A stretch of DNA of 64,000 nucleotides from Rhinopithecus roxellana (taxonomy: Eukaryota; Chordata; Mammalia; Primates; Cercopithecidae), in NCBI RefSeq assembly GCF_007565055.1, contig NC_044558.1, positions 126,778,235 to 126,842,234 on the forward strand, written 5' to 3'. The position numbers and the translations under genes were made by a program. Every line of letters starts with the position of its first letter. Position 1 is the first letter of the stretch. The notes below the pieces were generated by a model. That model was not told the DNA's origin, did not search any database, and saw only the letters and a program-made list of their open reading frames with translations. This document shows positions 12,432 to 24,448 of the stretch, piece by piece.

Positions 12432-12545
12432 ATAGAGATGGGGCCTTACTGTGTTGTCCAGGCTGGTCTTAAACTCCTGGTCTCAAGTGATTCTCCTGGC
12501 TTGGCCTCCCAAAGTGCTGTAATTACAGGTGTAAGCCACCACACA
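12241..12545 (-). repeat. AluJ with long T tract
   Basis: GAGACAAGTTCTCACTCTGTC through GTGTAAGCCACCACAC. The internal T(35+) tract at 12396-12429 is an expanded middle A-rich region. Confidence 0.88.
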
Positions 12546-12664
12546 CATTTTGTCTTTGTGAAATGAGTGTTTTACAGGGGAGATAAGTACTTCTGTTTTT
12601 ATGTATGATGTAAATGAAAAATTCTGAAATATGTGAAAATTTATTGCATTTAAGAAAATAAATA

Positions 12665-12957
12665 GGCTGGACACAGTGGCTCATGCCTGTAATCCTAGCA
12701 CTTTGGGAGGCCAAGGTGAGTGGATCACCTGAAGTCAGGAGTTCAAGACCAGCCTGATCAACATGGTGAAACCCCCTCTCTACTAAATATACAAAATTAG
12801 CCAGGTATGGTGGCACGCACCTGTAATCTCAGCTACTCAGGGGGCTGAGGCAGGAAAATCACCTGAGCCTGGGAGGCAGAGGTTGCAGTGAGCCAAGATC
12901 ACGCCATTACACTTCAGCCTGGGCAGCAAGACTGAAACTCTGTCTCAATCAGTCAAT
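12665..12957 (+). repeat. AluS
   Basis: GGCTGGACACAGTGGCTCATG through CTCTGTCTCAATCAGTC, full dimer with (ATCA)n-like tail. Confidence 0.93.
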
Positions 12958-12978
12958 CAATAGAAATATAAATAGCAA

Positions 12979-13284
12979 GGCTGGGTGTGGCGGCTCACGC
13001 CTGTAATCCCAGGACTTTGGGAGGCTGAGGCAGGTGGATCATTTGAGGTCAGGAGTTTGAGACTAGCCTGGCCAACATGGTGAAACCTCATCTCTACCAA
13101 AATACAAAAATTAGCTGGGTGTGGTGGCAGGTGCCTGTAATCCCAGCTACTTGGGAGGCTGAGGCAGGAGAATTGTTTGAACCCAGGAGGCAGAGGTTGC
13201 AGTGAGCCAAGATCATGCCACTGCACTCCCCTGGGCAACAGAGTGAGACCCTGTTTTTTAAAAAAAAAAAAAAGAAAGAAAGAA
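12979..13284 (+). repeat. AluS
   Basis: GGCTGGGTGTGGCGGCTCACG through A-rich tail with (GAAA)n. A TSD-like AGAAATATA lies on both sides. Confidence 0.93.
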
Positions 13285-13914
13285 AGAAATATACATAACA
13301 GAACCTTGTAACTCATAGTCATATGACTATGACTGTGAGTCTCTTGGAATGACGAAATCTAAAAGTCTTAACTTGCAGCTTATAAATTGAGTGTTTTATG
13401 AGTTTAAACAGCTGGCTTTAGATCCTATGATGTGGTCATCTCTATAAACATAGTAAGAGCACCAGTCCAAGCAGCTCTTTGAAAGAGAAATCTTAGCAAA
13501 AACTGCCATGTTATATAAAACTGCTCCCAAACCCTTGTCTGTACTTACACTTCAATGGGCTAGGAAACAGCTATCTTTTAAGAAGGGCCACAGACAGTAT
13601 AGCTTAATTTAGAGGAGGCTTTCCAGGCTGGCAAGATGCCAGAATCTCAACTTGGCTTCTATTCTGAACCCTGAATTCCAAATGTGAGCTATTTTTAAAG
13701 GAATATACCATGATTTTGAAATCATTGAAAACTTAATTTGAGAAATTCTTAAATACCTTATATTTCTATTTCCATTTTTAAAATATCGTTATTGCTGTTG
13801 TCTCATTTGAGTCTCAATTATATTGTCATGTTTATAGGCTTTTTTAAAATTTAATATCCTTTCCATTGTGAGTTTCTTGAAATAAGAAACTGTGTCTCAT
13901 TCACATTTGATGAA

Positions 13915-13990
13915 TGATTGAGCTGAATGACTTACCCAAGGTTACAAAGCTAACAAATAATATGCCTAAAACTCAAATTCAGATCCCTTA
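13915..13990 (-). repeat. MIR fragment
   Basis: GACTTACCCAAGGTTACAAAGCTA followed by CTCAAATTCAGATCC is the reverse-strand MIR core pattern. Old and diverged. Confidence 0.55.
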
Positions 13991-14560
13991 CCACAGTTCT
14001 GAAGAATTAGATCTATATGGATTTCTGTAATATAGTCATAAAGAAAATATAAGCACCTGAAATACTGTCTACAAGGAAGTAGTCACTGAGCTAATCAAGG
14101 ATAGGTAGGATTTGGATACAACGAGAAGAGAAATGAAGAGTGGTTTTTTCAAATAATACAGAACACCTTAAGCCACAGCAAAGATGAGAATGTAGGAGAC
14201 ACATTTGGAAAAGGAGGAAATGGAACTAACTGCCTGAATGGGATAGAGAATTCCTGTGAGAGGATAGAAAATGTGAGATTAGAAAGGGAAAATGGGGTTA
14301 AGCTGTCAATGCCAAGCTAATGAGAAGCTCAGGGTCTCTAGGACAACTTGAGTCAAATCAAAATGGTAGGCTCTACAGACATTTAGTTGGAAACTATTTA
14401 ATGATTTGGTGTCTGCTCTTGAAATTCTAATTTTAGGAAATCCCTTATCAACTGGGATTAATAAATTAAATCTCATCAGTAGGCTCAGAATTTGCTCCAT
14501 CTCAAGGTTAACTTTAGCTCAGATGGGAATATGTTAAAAATGTCTTAACAGAAATGAATG
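13991..14560 (+). other. PLEKHA5 intron, unidentified
   Basis: Purine-rich, no repeat family I can name and no exon. Confidence 0.5.
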
Positions 14561-14562
14561 TT

Positions 14563-14845
14563 GCCAGGAGCGCTGGCTCACACCTGTAATCAGTACTTTG
14601 GGAGGCTGAGGCAGGAGGATTGCTTGGGCCCAGGAGTTTGAGACCAAACTGGGCAACTTAGGGAGACCCTATCTCCACAAGAAACAAAAAGTAGCTGAGC
14701 ATGGTGTTGTATACCTGTGACCCTAGCTACTTAGGAGACTGAGGTGGGAGGATCTCTTGAGCCCAGGAGGTCAAGGCTGTGTGATTATGCCACTGCACTC
14801 CAGCCTGGGTGATAGAGTGATTCACTGTCTCTAAAACAAAATAGT
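14563..14845 (+). repeat. AluJ
   Basis: GCCAGGAGCGCTGGCTCACAC through GATTCACTGTCTCTAAAAC; diverged dimer with deletion in the right arm. Confidence 0.9.
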
Positions 14846-14856
14846 TAATAATAGAA

Positions 14857-15144
14857 GGCCAGGCATGGTGGCTCACACCTGTAATCCCAGCACTTTGGGA
14901 GGCCAAGACAGGCGGATCACAAGGTCAGGAGTTCGAGACCAGCCTGGCTGACATGGTGAAACCTCGCCTCTAATAAAAATACAAAAATTAGCCAGGCATG
15001 GTGGCAGATGCCTGTAATCCCAGCTACTCAGGTGGCTGAGGCAGGAGAATCACTTGAACCCAGGAGGTGGAAGTTGCAGTGAGCTGAGATTGTGCCATTG
15101 CACTCCAGCCTGGACGACAGCAAGACTCTGTCTCAAAAAAAAAA
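14857..15144 (+). repeat. AluS
   Basis: GGCCAGGCATGGTGGCTCACA through ACTCTGTCTCAAAAAA. Direct repeats AATAATAGAA / AATAAATAGAA flank it. Confidence 0.94.
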
Positions 15145-15161
15145 TGAATAAATAGAAAATA

Positions 15162-15478
15162 GGCCAGGCAGACGTGGTGGCTGAAGCCTGTAATCCTAGC
15201 ACTTTGGGACGCCAAGATGGGCAGATCACCTGAGGCCAGGAGTTCAAGACCAGCCTGACCAACATGGAGAAACCCCGTCTCTATTAAAAATACAAGATTA
15301 GCCAGGCATGGTGGCGCATGCCTGTAATCCCAGCTACTCAGGAGGCTGAGGCAGGAGAATCACTTGAATCTGGGAGGCTGAGGTTGCGGTGAGCCGAGAT
15401 TGCGCCATTGCACTCTGGCCTAGGCAACAAGAGCGAAACTCCATCTGAAAAAAAATAAATAAATAAAATAAAAATAAA
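15162..15478 (+). repeat. AluS
   Basis: GGCCAGGCAGACGTGGTGGCT through CTCCATCTGAAAAAAAATAAA; third Alu of a head-to-tail series. Confidence 0.94.
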
Positions 15479-15983
15479 TTCATCTTCTGAGTATCCCCTT
15501 TTCTGGTTTTTATCTTATGTAATCACTTCCCTGGTTTCTTTTTCCTTGCCTTCAGCAATAATCAGTGGTTATGACAAACCCTCAGAATATATTCTTCTAA
15601 GACAAGTCTTACTGCATAGAATACAAACTGTGTTATTTGTGCCTTTATGTAAACTTATTTATATTTGTAGCTTAAGGCTTCAAATGTTAGCATGTGCATA
15701 ACATCATACTGGGCATATGGTTGGCACTCAGTGAATGTTGATTAGATTTAAATTTGAACTACATTTTTGCTGGCAGAATCTCAAAGGATTTCACTGAATC
15801 TGTCACAGTCAATTCATAGCACTAGTTCAAATCTAAGCCCCAAGCATAAGGCATGTAACATTAGCACCTCTATAGATCAAAGCTGTGATTCTGAGAACTC
15901 TTCTCCTCACCTGATAGGCCACAAAAGTACACAAAACTAGGATTAGCACAAGGGAAACATGTAAAGCAGTGTTCCCTATACTT
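15479..15983 (+). other. PLEKHA5 intron, mostly unidentified
   Basis: CATACTGGGCATATGGTTGGCACTC at 15705-15729 resembles the 3' end of a MIR; the rest is unrecognised. Confidence 0.4.
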
Positions 15984-16685
15984 TTTATTTATTTTTATTT
16001 TATTTTAGGTTTGGGGGTACATGTGCAGGTTTGTTAACTGGGTCTGTTGTGTGATGCTGAGGTTTGGAGTATGAATGAGCCCATCACCCAGGTACCTAGC
16101 ATAGTACCCAATTTCAACCTTTATCCCCATTCTTTCCCCACCCTCAGTAGTCCCCACTTTCACTGTTAAACCATCTTTATGTCCATGAGTACTAGCGTTT
16201 AGCTTCCACCTGTGAGAACATATGGTATTTGGTTTTCTTTTCCTGCATTAATTTACCTAGGATAATGGCCTCTGGTTGTATCCATGATGCTGCAGAGGAC
16301 ATAATTTCATTCTTTGTTATCGTTGTGTAGTACCGTGGTGTATATGTACCACATTTTCTTTAACCAGTCCACCATTGATGGGCATCTAGGTTGGTTCCAT
16401 GTATTTGCTATTGTAAATAGTTCTGTGGTGAACATGCAAGTGCATGGGTATGTTTGGTAGAAAGATTTGCTTTTTTTTGGATATACTTTTGGATATATAC
16501 CCAGTAATGCAGTAATGCAATTGCTGGGTCAAATGGTAGTTCTGATTTAAGTTCTTTGAGAAATCTCCAAACCGCTGTCCATAGTGGCCAAACTAATTCA
16601 TATGTCCTCTCACTGTGTTATAAACATTTCCTTTTCTCTGCAGTCTTGCCAGCATCTGTTTTTTGTTTTTTGGTTTTTTTTTTTA

Positions 16686-17416
16686 CTTTTTTTTTTTTTT
16701 AATTTCAATAAACTTCTTTTTTTTTTTTTTTTATTATACTTTAAGTTCTAGGGTACATGTGCATAACGTGCAGGTTTGTTACATATGTATATTTGTGCCA
16801 TGTTGGTGTGCTGCACCCATCAACTCGTCAGCACCCATCAATTCATCATTTATATCATGTATAACTCCCTGATGCAATCCCTCCTCCCTCCCCCCTCCCC
16901 ATGATAGGCCCCAGTGTGTGATGTTCCCCTTTCCTAGTCCAAGTGATCTCATTGTTCAGTTCCCACCTATGAGTGAGAACATGCGGTGTTTGGTTTTCTC
17001 TTCTTGTGACAGTTTGCTAAGAATGATGGTTTCCAGCTGCATCCATGTACCTACAAAGGATGCAAACTCATCCTTTTTTATGGCTGCATAGTATTCCATG
17101 GTGTATATGTGCCACATTTTCTTAATCCAGTCTGTCACAGATGGACATTTGGGTTGATTCCAAGTCTTTGCTATTGTGAATAGGGCCGCAGTAAACATAC
17201 GTGTGCATGTGTCTTTGCAATCATTAAAAAATCAGGAAACAACAGTTGTTGGAGAGGATGTGGAGAAATAGGAACACTTTTACACTGTTGGTGGGATTGT
17301 AAACTAGTTCAACCATTATGGAAAACAGTATGGCGATTCCTCAAGGATCTAGAACTAGATGTACCATATGACCCAGCCATCCCACTACTGGGTATGTACC
17401 CAAAGGATTATAAATT
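16686..17416 (-). mobile_element. Younger L1PA with 5' inversion, nested in older L1
   Basis: 16728-17218 is the antisense L1 3' UTR and ORF2 C-terminus (reverse frame WIKKMWHIYTMEYYAAIKKD). 17219-17415 switches to the sense strand of L1 (TCAGGAAACAACAGTTGTTGG ... CCCAAAGGATTATAAAT). The two parts are almost adjacent in the L1 consensus, about 10 bp being lost, as expected of twin priming. The older L1 resumes at TTTTTAATATTAGCCATTCTG; TACTTTTT on both sides is a plausible TSD. Confidence 0.85.
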
Positions 17417-17789
17417 ATTCTACTACTTTTTAATATTAGCCATTCTGATGAATGTGAGATGGTATCTCATTGTGATTTTAATTTGTATTTCTCTGGTGAT
17501 TAGTGATGTGGAGCATTTTTTATATGTTTTTTAGCCACTTATATGTCTTCCTTTAAGTGTCTATTCATGTCTTTTGCCCATTTTTAAAAAGAGTTACTTG
17601 TTTTGTTTTTTCCTTGTTCAATTGCTTAAGCTCCTTATAGATTCTGGATATTCAACCTTTGTTGGATGCATAGTTTGCGAGTCTTTTCTCTCATTTTGCA
17701 GGCTGTTTATTCCATTGATAGTTTCTTTTGCTTTACAGAAGCTCTTTAATTAGGTCCCACTTGTCAATTTTTGTTTTTGTTGCAATTAC

Positions 17790-18092
17790 TTTTTTTTTTT
17801 TTTTTTTGTGAGACGGAGACTTACTCTATTGCCCAGGCTAGAGTGCAGTGGCACGATCTTTGCTCACTGCAACCTCCACCTCCCAGGTTCAAGCAATTCT
17901 CGTGCCTCGGCCTCCCAAGTAGCTGGAATTATAAGTGCCCCCTATCAAGCCTGGCTTCTTTTTGTATTTTTAGTAGAGACAGGGTTTCACCATGTTGGCC
18001 AGGCTGGTCTCAAACTCCAAGCCTCATGTGATCTGCCCACCTCGGCCTCCCATAGTACTGGGATTACAGGCATGACCCACCATGCCTGGCTA
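17790..18092 (-). repeat. AluS nested in L1
   Basis: T tract, GTGAGACGGAGACTTAC through CCACCATGCCTGGC. It splits the L1 ORF2 sequence after TTGTTGCAATTAC. Confidence 0.95.
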
Positions 18093-18714
18093 AAGGATTC
18101 TTATCGTTTGAGGCCTGACACTTAAATCTTTAATCCCTTTTGAGTTAATTTTTGTATACGGTGAAAGGAACGGGTTGGTTTCATTCTTCTGCATATGGCT
18201 AGCCAGCTATTCTAACACCATTTATTGAATAAGAAGATATGAAGCCCTTTCCCCATTGCTTATTTTTGTCAATTTGGTCAAATATCAGATGGCCATAGGT
18301 GTGTGGCTTAACTTCTGGGTTTTATATTCTGTTTCCTTGGTCTGCGTATGTTTTTGTACCAGTACCATGATGTTTTAGTCTGTAGCCTTATAGTATAGTT
18401 TGAAGTCAAGTAGCGTAATGCCTCTGGCTTTGTTTTTGTTTAGGATTGCTTTGTCTGTTTGCACTCTCGGTTCAATATGAATTTAAGAATTTTTTTTCTG
18501 GTTCTGTGAAAAATGATGATAGTTTGATAGGAATGGCATTGAATCCATAGATTGCTTCGGGCAGCATGACCATTTTAACAATATTGATTCTTCTAATCCA
18601 TGAGCATGGAATGTTTTTCCATTGGTTTGTGTCATCTGTGATTTCTTTCAACAGTATTTTGTAGTTCTTATAAATACCTTTCACCTCCTTAGTTAGATGC
18701 ATTCCTAGGAATGT

Positions 18715-18732
18715 GTGTGTGTGTGTGTGTTG
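18715..18732 (+). repeat. (TG)n microsatellite in L1
   Basis: GTGTGTGTGTGTGTGTGT inside the ORF2 region; it breaks the ORF2 frame. Confidence 0.9.
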
Positions 18733-19923
18733 TAAACGGGATTGCCTTCTTGATTTGGCTCTCAGCTTGAACATTATTGGTGTATAGAAATGCCAGTGAT
18801 TTTTGTACATGGATTTTGTGTCCTGAAACTTTCCTGAAGTCATTTATCAGTTGTAGGAGCCTTTTGATAGTGTCTTCAGGGTTTTCTAGGTATAGATCAC
18901 ATCGTCTGTGAAGAGAGGTAATTTGACTTATTTTCCTATTTGGATGCATGCGTTTTACTTCTTCCTCTTGCCTAATTGCTCTGACAGGACTTCCAGTACT
19001 ACATTGAATAGGAGTGGTGAGAGTGGGCATCCTTGTTTTCTTCCAGCTCTCAAGGGAAATGCTTCCAGTTTTTGCCCGTCTCAGTGTGATGTTGACTGTA
19101 TATTTGTCATAGATGGCCCTGACTATTTTAGGGCATATTCCTTCAACATGGAATTATTTCTTGAGGGTTTTTGTCATGAAGAAATGCTGGATTTTATCAA
19201 AAGCCTTTTCCATGTCTACTGAGATGATCATACATTTTTTGTTTTTTATTCTGTTTATTTAGTGATTCACATTTGTGATTTGCATATGTTGAACCGATCT
19301 TGCATCTTAGAAATGAAGCATACTTTATCATGGTGAATTAACTTTTTGATATGCCATTGAATTTGGTTTGCTGGTATTTTGTTGAGGATTTGTACATCTA
19401 TGTTCATCAGGGATATTGGCCTTTGTTTTCTTTCTTCTTTGTGTCTTTACCAAGTTTTGGTATCAGAGTGATGCTGGCTTCATAGAATGAGTTAGATTAG
19501 ACCCTCCTTATTTTTTTGGAATAGCTTCAGTAGAATTAATACCAGCTCTTTGTACGTCTGGTAGAAATCAGCTGTGAATCCATCCGATCTTTGGCTTTTT
19601 TTGTTTGGCAGGTTTTTTATTACAGATTCAATTTCAGAACTCAATATTGGCCTGTTCAGTGTGTCAGTTTCTTCCTGATTCAATCTTGGGAGATTGTATA
19701 TTTCCAGGAATTTATCTATTTCGTCTAGATTTTCTAGTTTGTATTCATAGTGGTGTTCATAATCGTCTCTAGGAATCCTTTGTATGTCTGTGGAATCCAT
19801 TGTAATGTCACCTTGGTTGCTTCTCATTATGCTTATTTGGATCTTCTTTTTTTCTTTATTATTTTAGCTGACAGTCTGTCAATCTTGTTTTTCTTTTCAA
19901 AGAATCAACTTTTGGTTTCCCCA

Positions 19924-20037
19924 GGCTGGGTGTGGTGGCTCACGCTTGTAATCATAGCACTTTGGGAGGCTGAGGTGGGCAGATTACTTGAGCCCAGGAG
20001 TTTGGGACCAGCCTAAGCAACGTGGTGAAACTCCTTC

Positions 20038-20068
<31 letters not shown>

Positions 20069-20190
20069 CTAGCAGAGCACAGTGGCGTGTGCCTGGAGTG
20101 CCAACTACTTGGGAGGCTGAGGCAGCAGAATGACCTGAGCCCAGAGAGGTCCCAGACAGCAAAGTGAGACACCGTCTCAAAAAAACAAAA
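19924..20190 (+). repeat. AluJ
   Basis: AGGCTGGGTGTGGTGGCTCAC through GTGAGACACCGTCTCAAAA with a 28-A middle tract at 20041-20068. It abuts the truncated L1 end. Confidence 0.9.
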
Positions 20191-20813
20191 CAAAAGAAAA
20201 TCCGCAAAAAAGCCAACGAAAGTGTGGCACAATAATATTTATTTAAATCTTCCCCTGTGTGCTAGCCTTTCTGTTTTTATTATATCTAGCATTTTTAACA
20301 ATAAAAAGCAAGCACTTTCTTTGAGATGAGAAGATCGTTTTGTTTCATAGAAAACAGAGAAGAAACTAAACACGGGAGTTAAAGATTACAAATAGCTAAA
20401 ACAGAGCATAACTACAATTGTGGTCATAAACTAGAAATGTAAAATACGGATAGCTTTATAATCGTGGCTGACAGTAGAGCCTCACTTTATACAGTTTGAA
20501 TCGGTTCCCTTTTAAACATCTTTTTAGTGTGTTTCAAGTCAAGGCTAAGTGAAAAAAGAAAAATAAAACGTAAACATCTTCTTAGGTTAAAAACCAGTAT
20601 GCCAGTATAGTCATTAGATAGTGTAGTAAGAGGGATTTTATTTGAGAAGCAGTTACATGACAAGTGTAAATTCGTAAAAAAAAAAAATTCTTTTAAAAAA
20701 ATCTCCTCAAATAATTAAGCACATTCTTTAAATGTGAGCCAGGAAATCTCTACATCCTGAAGGTAAAATGAAAAAAATGAATAAATCAGACATAACTTTA
20801 TTTTGAGTGACTT
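20191..20813 (+). other. PLEKHA5 intron, unique-looking
   Basis: No repeat, ORF or RNA gene recognised. Confidence 0.6.
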
Positions 20814-20828
20814 GAAAAATCAACTACT

Positions 20829-20830
<2 letters not shown>

Positions 20831-20872
<42 letters not shown>

Positions 20873-21151
20873 AGACGGAGTCTCGCTCTGTCACCCGGGC
20901 TGGAGTGCAGTGGCCAGATCTCAGCTCACTGCAAGCTCCGCCTCCCGGGTTCCCGCCATTCTCCTGCCTCAGCCTCCCGAGTAGCTGGGACTACAGGCGC
21001 CGCCACCTCGCCCGGCTAGTTTTTTGTATTTTTAGTAGAGACGGGGTTTCACCGTGTTAGCCAGGATGGTCTCGATCTCCTGACCTCGTGATCCGCCCGT
21101 CTCGGCCTCCCAAAGTGCTGGGATTACAGGCTTGAGCCACCGCGCCCGGCC
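20831..21151 (-). repeat. AluYRa (young, Old World monkey type)
   Basis: T(41) then GAGACGGAGTCTCGC, with the diagnostic CGCCTCGCCCGG-type and CTTGAGCCACCGCGCCCGGCC end. A perfect TSD, GAAAAATCAACTACTTC, lies at 20814-20830 and repeats right after the element. Confidence 0.97.
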
Positions 21152-21522
21152 CCGAAAAATCAACTACTTCTAATACCAGTTGGCAGGACTGTTATGGTGG
21201 GGTATTCGTGACCAAAAAATTTACATTTTAATTTTTTTGCCTGATCCTTGAAATATACCAGTAAAATTAATTTAAATATCATAAGGCTTTAATTTTCTAA
21301 GATATAGTAGTGCACATTAATTTGTAGTATTACTTAAAGTTTGAAAGAGATATTTGAGTTTAAATTAGGAAGTTAATGAATAATTACACTGCATCTATTG
21401 CCTCTCCTTCATTTTGATATTAAAAATCTATGTCAATACTTTTCCAAAGTTACAGGTTTTATTTTTTAATGAAAAGTAGAAAAATGAATTGACATTTCTT
21501 AAATTAAAACTACGAAACCCTT

Positions 21523-21816
21523 GGCCGGGCGCGGTGGCTCAAGCCTGTAATCCCAGCACTTTGGGAGGCTGAGACGGGCGGATCACAAGGTCAGATCGAG
21601 ACCATCCTGGCTAACACTGTGAAACCCCGTCTCTACTAAAAATACAAAAAACTAGCCGGGCGAGGTGGCGGGTGCCTGTAGTCCCAGCTACTCTGGAGAC
21701 TGAGGCAGGAGAATGGCGTGAACCTGGGAGGCGGAGCTTGCAGTGAGCTGAGATCCGGCCACCGCACTCCAGCCCGGGCGACAGAACAAGACTCCGTCTC
21801 AAAAAAAAAAAAAAAA
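21523..21816 (+). repeat. AluYRa (young)
   Basis: GGCCGGGCGCGGTGGCTCAAG, GGCGAGGTGGCGGG, GATCCGGCCACCGCA. Perfect TSD AAACTACGAAACCCT on both sides. Confidence 0.97.
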
Positions 21817-22124
21817 AAACTACGAAACCCTAATTGAGAAGCAAACCAGAGGTAAAACAGTTTATTAGCTCCAAGAATAATAGTAATTATTTTCTTTTTT
21901 TTTTTTACTATAGCCACCTATAGTCTTACAATATTTACTTGATTATTAAAAAGAGAGGCAATGTGACAGTAAAATACAGAGAAAACAATTTGAGATTTGT
22001 GTCTAATGTATTGTATAACCATTCCCTTGAGTAGACTTTGTTGTAAATTGCCATTGATTTTAGATAAGAAAAGTTTCCCTCATGTTAAAAACTTGGAAAT
22101 GCATCATTACTTTTGATTTTTTTT

Positions 22125-22261
22125 TTAATAGAATTTTTTTTGTAGAGATGAGATCTCCCTATGTTGTCCAGGCTGGTCTTGAACTCCTGAGCTCAAAAGT
22201 CTCTCCCACCTCGGCCTCCCAAACTGCTGCGATTATAGGTGTAAGCCACCATGCCCGGCCA
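22125..22261 (-). repeat. Alu fragment (about half)
   Basis: TTGTAGAGATGAGATCTCC through GTAAGCCACCATGCCCGGCC; only the element's 5' half is present. Confidence 0.85.
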
Positions 22262-22507
22262 TTAATCCTTTCTTAATAAAGGACATAGTATATATCTGCT
22301 ATATAGCCATCTAACCAAATATTAAAATCCTTAACTGATTTTTTTGGAAATCTGGAATTTCATTACATTTAAGTATTTAGACCTACTTCACTTTCTCCCC
22401 CACACAGTGGCCAAGTGTTGTCTCAGTACAGACTATACAGAAATAAGCACTATTAAAATTTATTTGTTCCATATCCTAAACTTAGACAATTTTTAAAAAA
22501 AAATATT

Positions 22508-22780
22508 GGCCAGGCGTGCTGGCTCCTACGTATAATCCCAGCACTTTGGGAGGCTGAGGCGGGAAGATTGCTTTAGCCTAGGGGTTCAAGACCAGCCTGG
22601 ACAACATAGTGAGACCTTGAGTTTACAAAATATTAAAAAACAATACCCCAGCATGGTGACATGCACCTGTACTACTCGGGAGGCCAAGGTGGGAGGATTG
22701 CTTGAGCCCAGGGAGTTGAGGCTGCAGTGAGCTAAGATCACACCACTGCACTCCAGCCCAGGTGACAGTGTGAGAAAAAA
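22508..22780 (+). repeat. AluJ
   Basis: GGCCAGGCGTGCTGGCTCCTA through CAGTGTGAGAAAAAAG; diverged. Confidence 0.9.
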
Positions 22781-22783
22781 GTC

Positions 22784-23048
22784 TGGCCTGGCACAGAGGC
22801 TCACACCTGTAATCCCAGTTCTTTGGAAAGATTGCTTGAGCCCAGGAGTTCAAGACCAGTCTGAGCAACATGGTGAAACCCCAAATTAAAAAATTATCTG
22901 GGCATGGTGGTGTAAACCTGTAGTCCTAGCTACTTGGGAGGCTGAGGCAGGAGGATCACTTGAGCCCAGGAGTTCAAGGCTGCAGTGAATTATGATCATG
23001 CCACTGCACTCTAGCCTGGGCAGCAGAGCAAAACCCTGTCTCTAGAAA
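22784..23048 (+). repeat. AluJ
   Basis: GGCCTGGCACAGAGGCTCACA through AAAACCCTGTCTCTAGAAA; internal deletion of the left arm. Confidence 0.9.
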
Positions 23049-23251
23049 ACTCTGCAGCAATCCCTCCTCCACCCCAACTCACACACTTTTGTTTTCTTTT
23101 CTTGGAATATAACATGTTCTCAGAAAAGCACACTGTTTAGGAGTGTAGCCAACATCTATATCGAGACGTTGAATTTTACTAGCATGCCAGCGACTCCTCT
23201 CCAAAAAGGAACACTACCGGACTTTTTTCTTTTCTTCTTTCTTTTCCTTAA

Positions 23252-23425
23252 TTTTTTTTTTAATTGTTTTAGAGACAGGGTATTGCTACATTGCCCAGAT
23301 GGGAGTGCAGTGGCTCTTCACGGGTGCGATCATAGCACACTGCAGCCTCCAATTCTTAGCCTCAAGTGATCCTACCCCTGCCCAGTCTCCTGAGTAGCTA
23401 TAGTGTAGCACCTGACATTTAAACT
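23252..23425 (-). repeat. Alu/FLAM-like monomer
   Basis: AGAGACAGGGTATTGCTACAT through CTGAGTAGCTATAGTG; monomeric and diverged. Confidence 0.8.
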
Positions 23426-23452
23426 ATAGATGAGTTTTGCCTATTTTTGAAC

Positions 23453-23742
23453 TTTTTTTTTTGGAGACAAAGTCTCTCACACAGGCTGGAGTACAATGGC
23501 ACAATCTTGGCTCACTGCAACCTCCACCTCCTGGCTCAAGTGATCCTCTCACCTCAGCGTCCCAAGTAACTGGGACTACAGACATGCACCACCATACCTA
23601 GCTAATTTCTGTATACTTTGCAGAGATGGGATTTTACCATGTTACCCAGGCTGGTCTCAGATTCCTGGGCTCAAGTGATCTACCCACTTCGGCCTCCTAA
23701 AGTTCTGGGATTATAGGCATGAGCCACTGCACTCAGCCTTGA
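23453..23742 (-). repeat. AluS/J
   Basis: GGAGACAAAGTCTCTCACACA through GAGCCACTGCACTCAGCC. Confidence 0.92.
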
Positions 23743-23836
23743 ACTTTATATGAAGTGTAACCATATACTCTTTGCCTGGCTTTCTTTAACTTATGAGGTT
23801 CATCTATATAGTTCCAGATTGAAAGAGTTCATTCAG

Positions 23837-24128
23837 GCCGGGCACGGTGGCTCAGGCCTGTAATCCCAGCACTTTGGGAGACTGGAGTGGGCAGATCATC
23901 TGAGGTCAGGAGTTCAAGACCAGCCTGACCAACATGGAGAAACCCTGTCTATACTAAAAATACAAAAATTAGCCGGGCGTGGTGGCACATGCCTGTAATC
24001 CCAGCTACTGGGGAGCCTGAGGCAGGAGAGTCGCTTGAACCTGGGAGGCAGAGGTTGCGGTGAGCCTAGGTCGCACCATTACACTCCAGTCTAGGCAAGA
24101 AGAGTGAAACTCGGTCTCAAAAAAAATA
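23837..24128 (+). repeat. AluS
   Basis: GGCCGGGCACGGTGGCTCAGG through ACTCGGTCTCAAAAAA. Its left TSD (AAGAGTTCATTCA) is matched only after the next Alu, so the next Alu inserted in its tail. Confidence 0.94.
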
Positions 24129-24132
24129 AGAA

Positions 24133-24431
24133 GGCTGGCTGCGGGTGGCTCATGGCTGTACTCCCAGCACTTTGGGAGGCTGAAGTGTGCAGATCATGAG
24201 GTCAAGAGATCGCGACCATCCTGGCTAACACGGTGAAACCGCGGCTCTACTAAAAATACAAAAAATTATCCAGGCGTAGTGGTGCGCACCTGTAGTCCTG
24301 AGTATCCCAGCTACTTGGAAGGCCAATGCAGAAGAATCACTTGAACCCGGGAGGCAGAGGTTGCAGTGAGCCAAGATCGTGCCACTGCACTCCAGCCTAG
24401 GTGACAGCACAAGACTCTGTCTCAAAAAAAA
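24133..24431 (+). repeat. AluS/Y nested in the tail of the previous Alu
   Basis: GGCTGGCTGCGGGTGGCTCAT through ACTCTGTCTCAAAAAAAAA, then GTTCATTCATT, the displaced TSD of the preceding element. Confidence 0.92.
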
Positions 24432-24448
24432 AGTTCATTCATTCTCTT

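Larger units (their letters stand above)
15984..19923 (-). mobile_element. L1 (older L1P/L1M), antisense, 5'-truncated, with nested insertions
   Basis: The + strand shows the reverse complement of an L1: 3' UTR from TTAGGTTTGGGGGTACATGTG, then ORF2 read from its C-terminus back towards the reverse transcriptase. Reverse-strand frames give ORF2 pieces such as KFLNSY, MVMLPEAIYGFNAIPIKL and LPNKKSQRSDGFTADFYQTY (the endonuclease/RT linker). Stops and frameshifts break it. It is interrupted by a younger L1 (about 16686-17416) and an Alu (17790-18092), and truncated at about 19923 by an AluJ. It lies antisense to PLEKHA5, the orientation in which L1 poly(A) signals do not act on the host transcript. 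Confidence 0.9.

Noticed and set aside
14563..15478. Regularly spaced similar repeats resembling an array (CRISPR or tandem system)
   Set aside because: They are three independent Alu insertions in a row, each with its own A tail.
18472..19827. Reverse transcriptase-like minus ORFs as an active element
   Set aside because: They are an old, frameshifted, truncated L1 ORF2 with an internal TG microsatellite and nested insertions.
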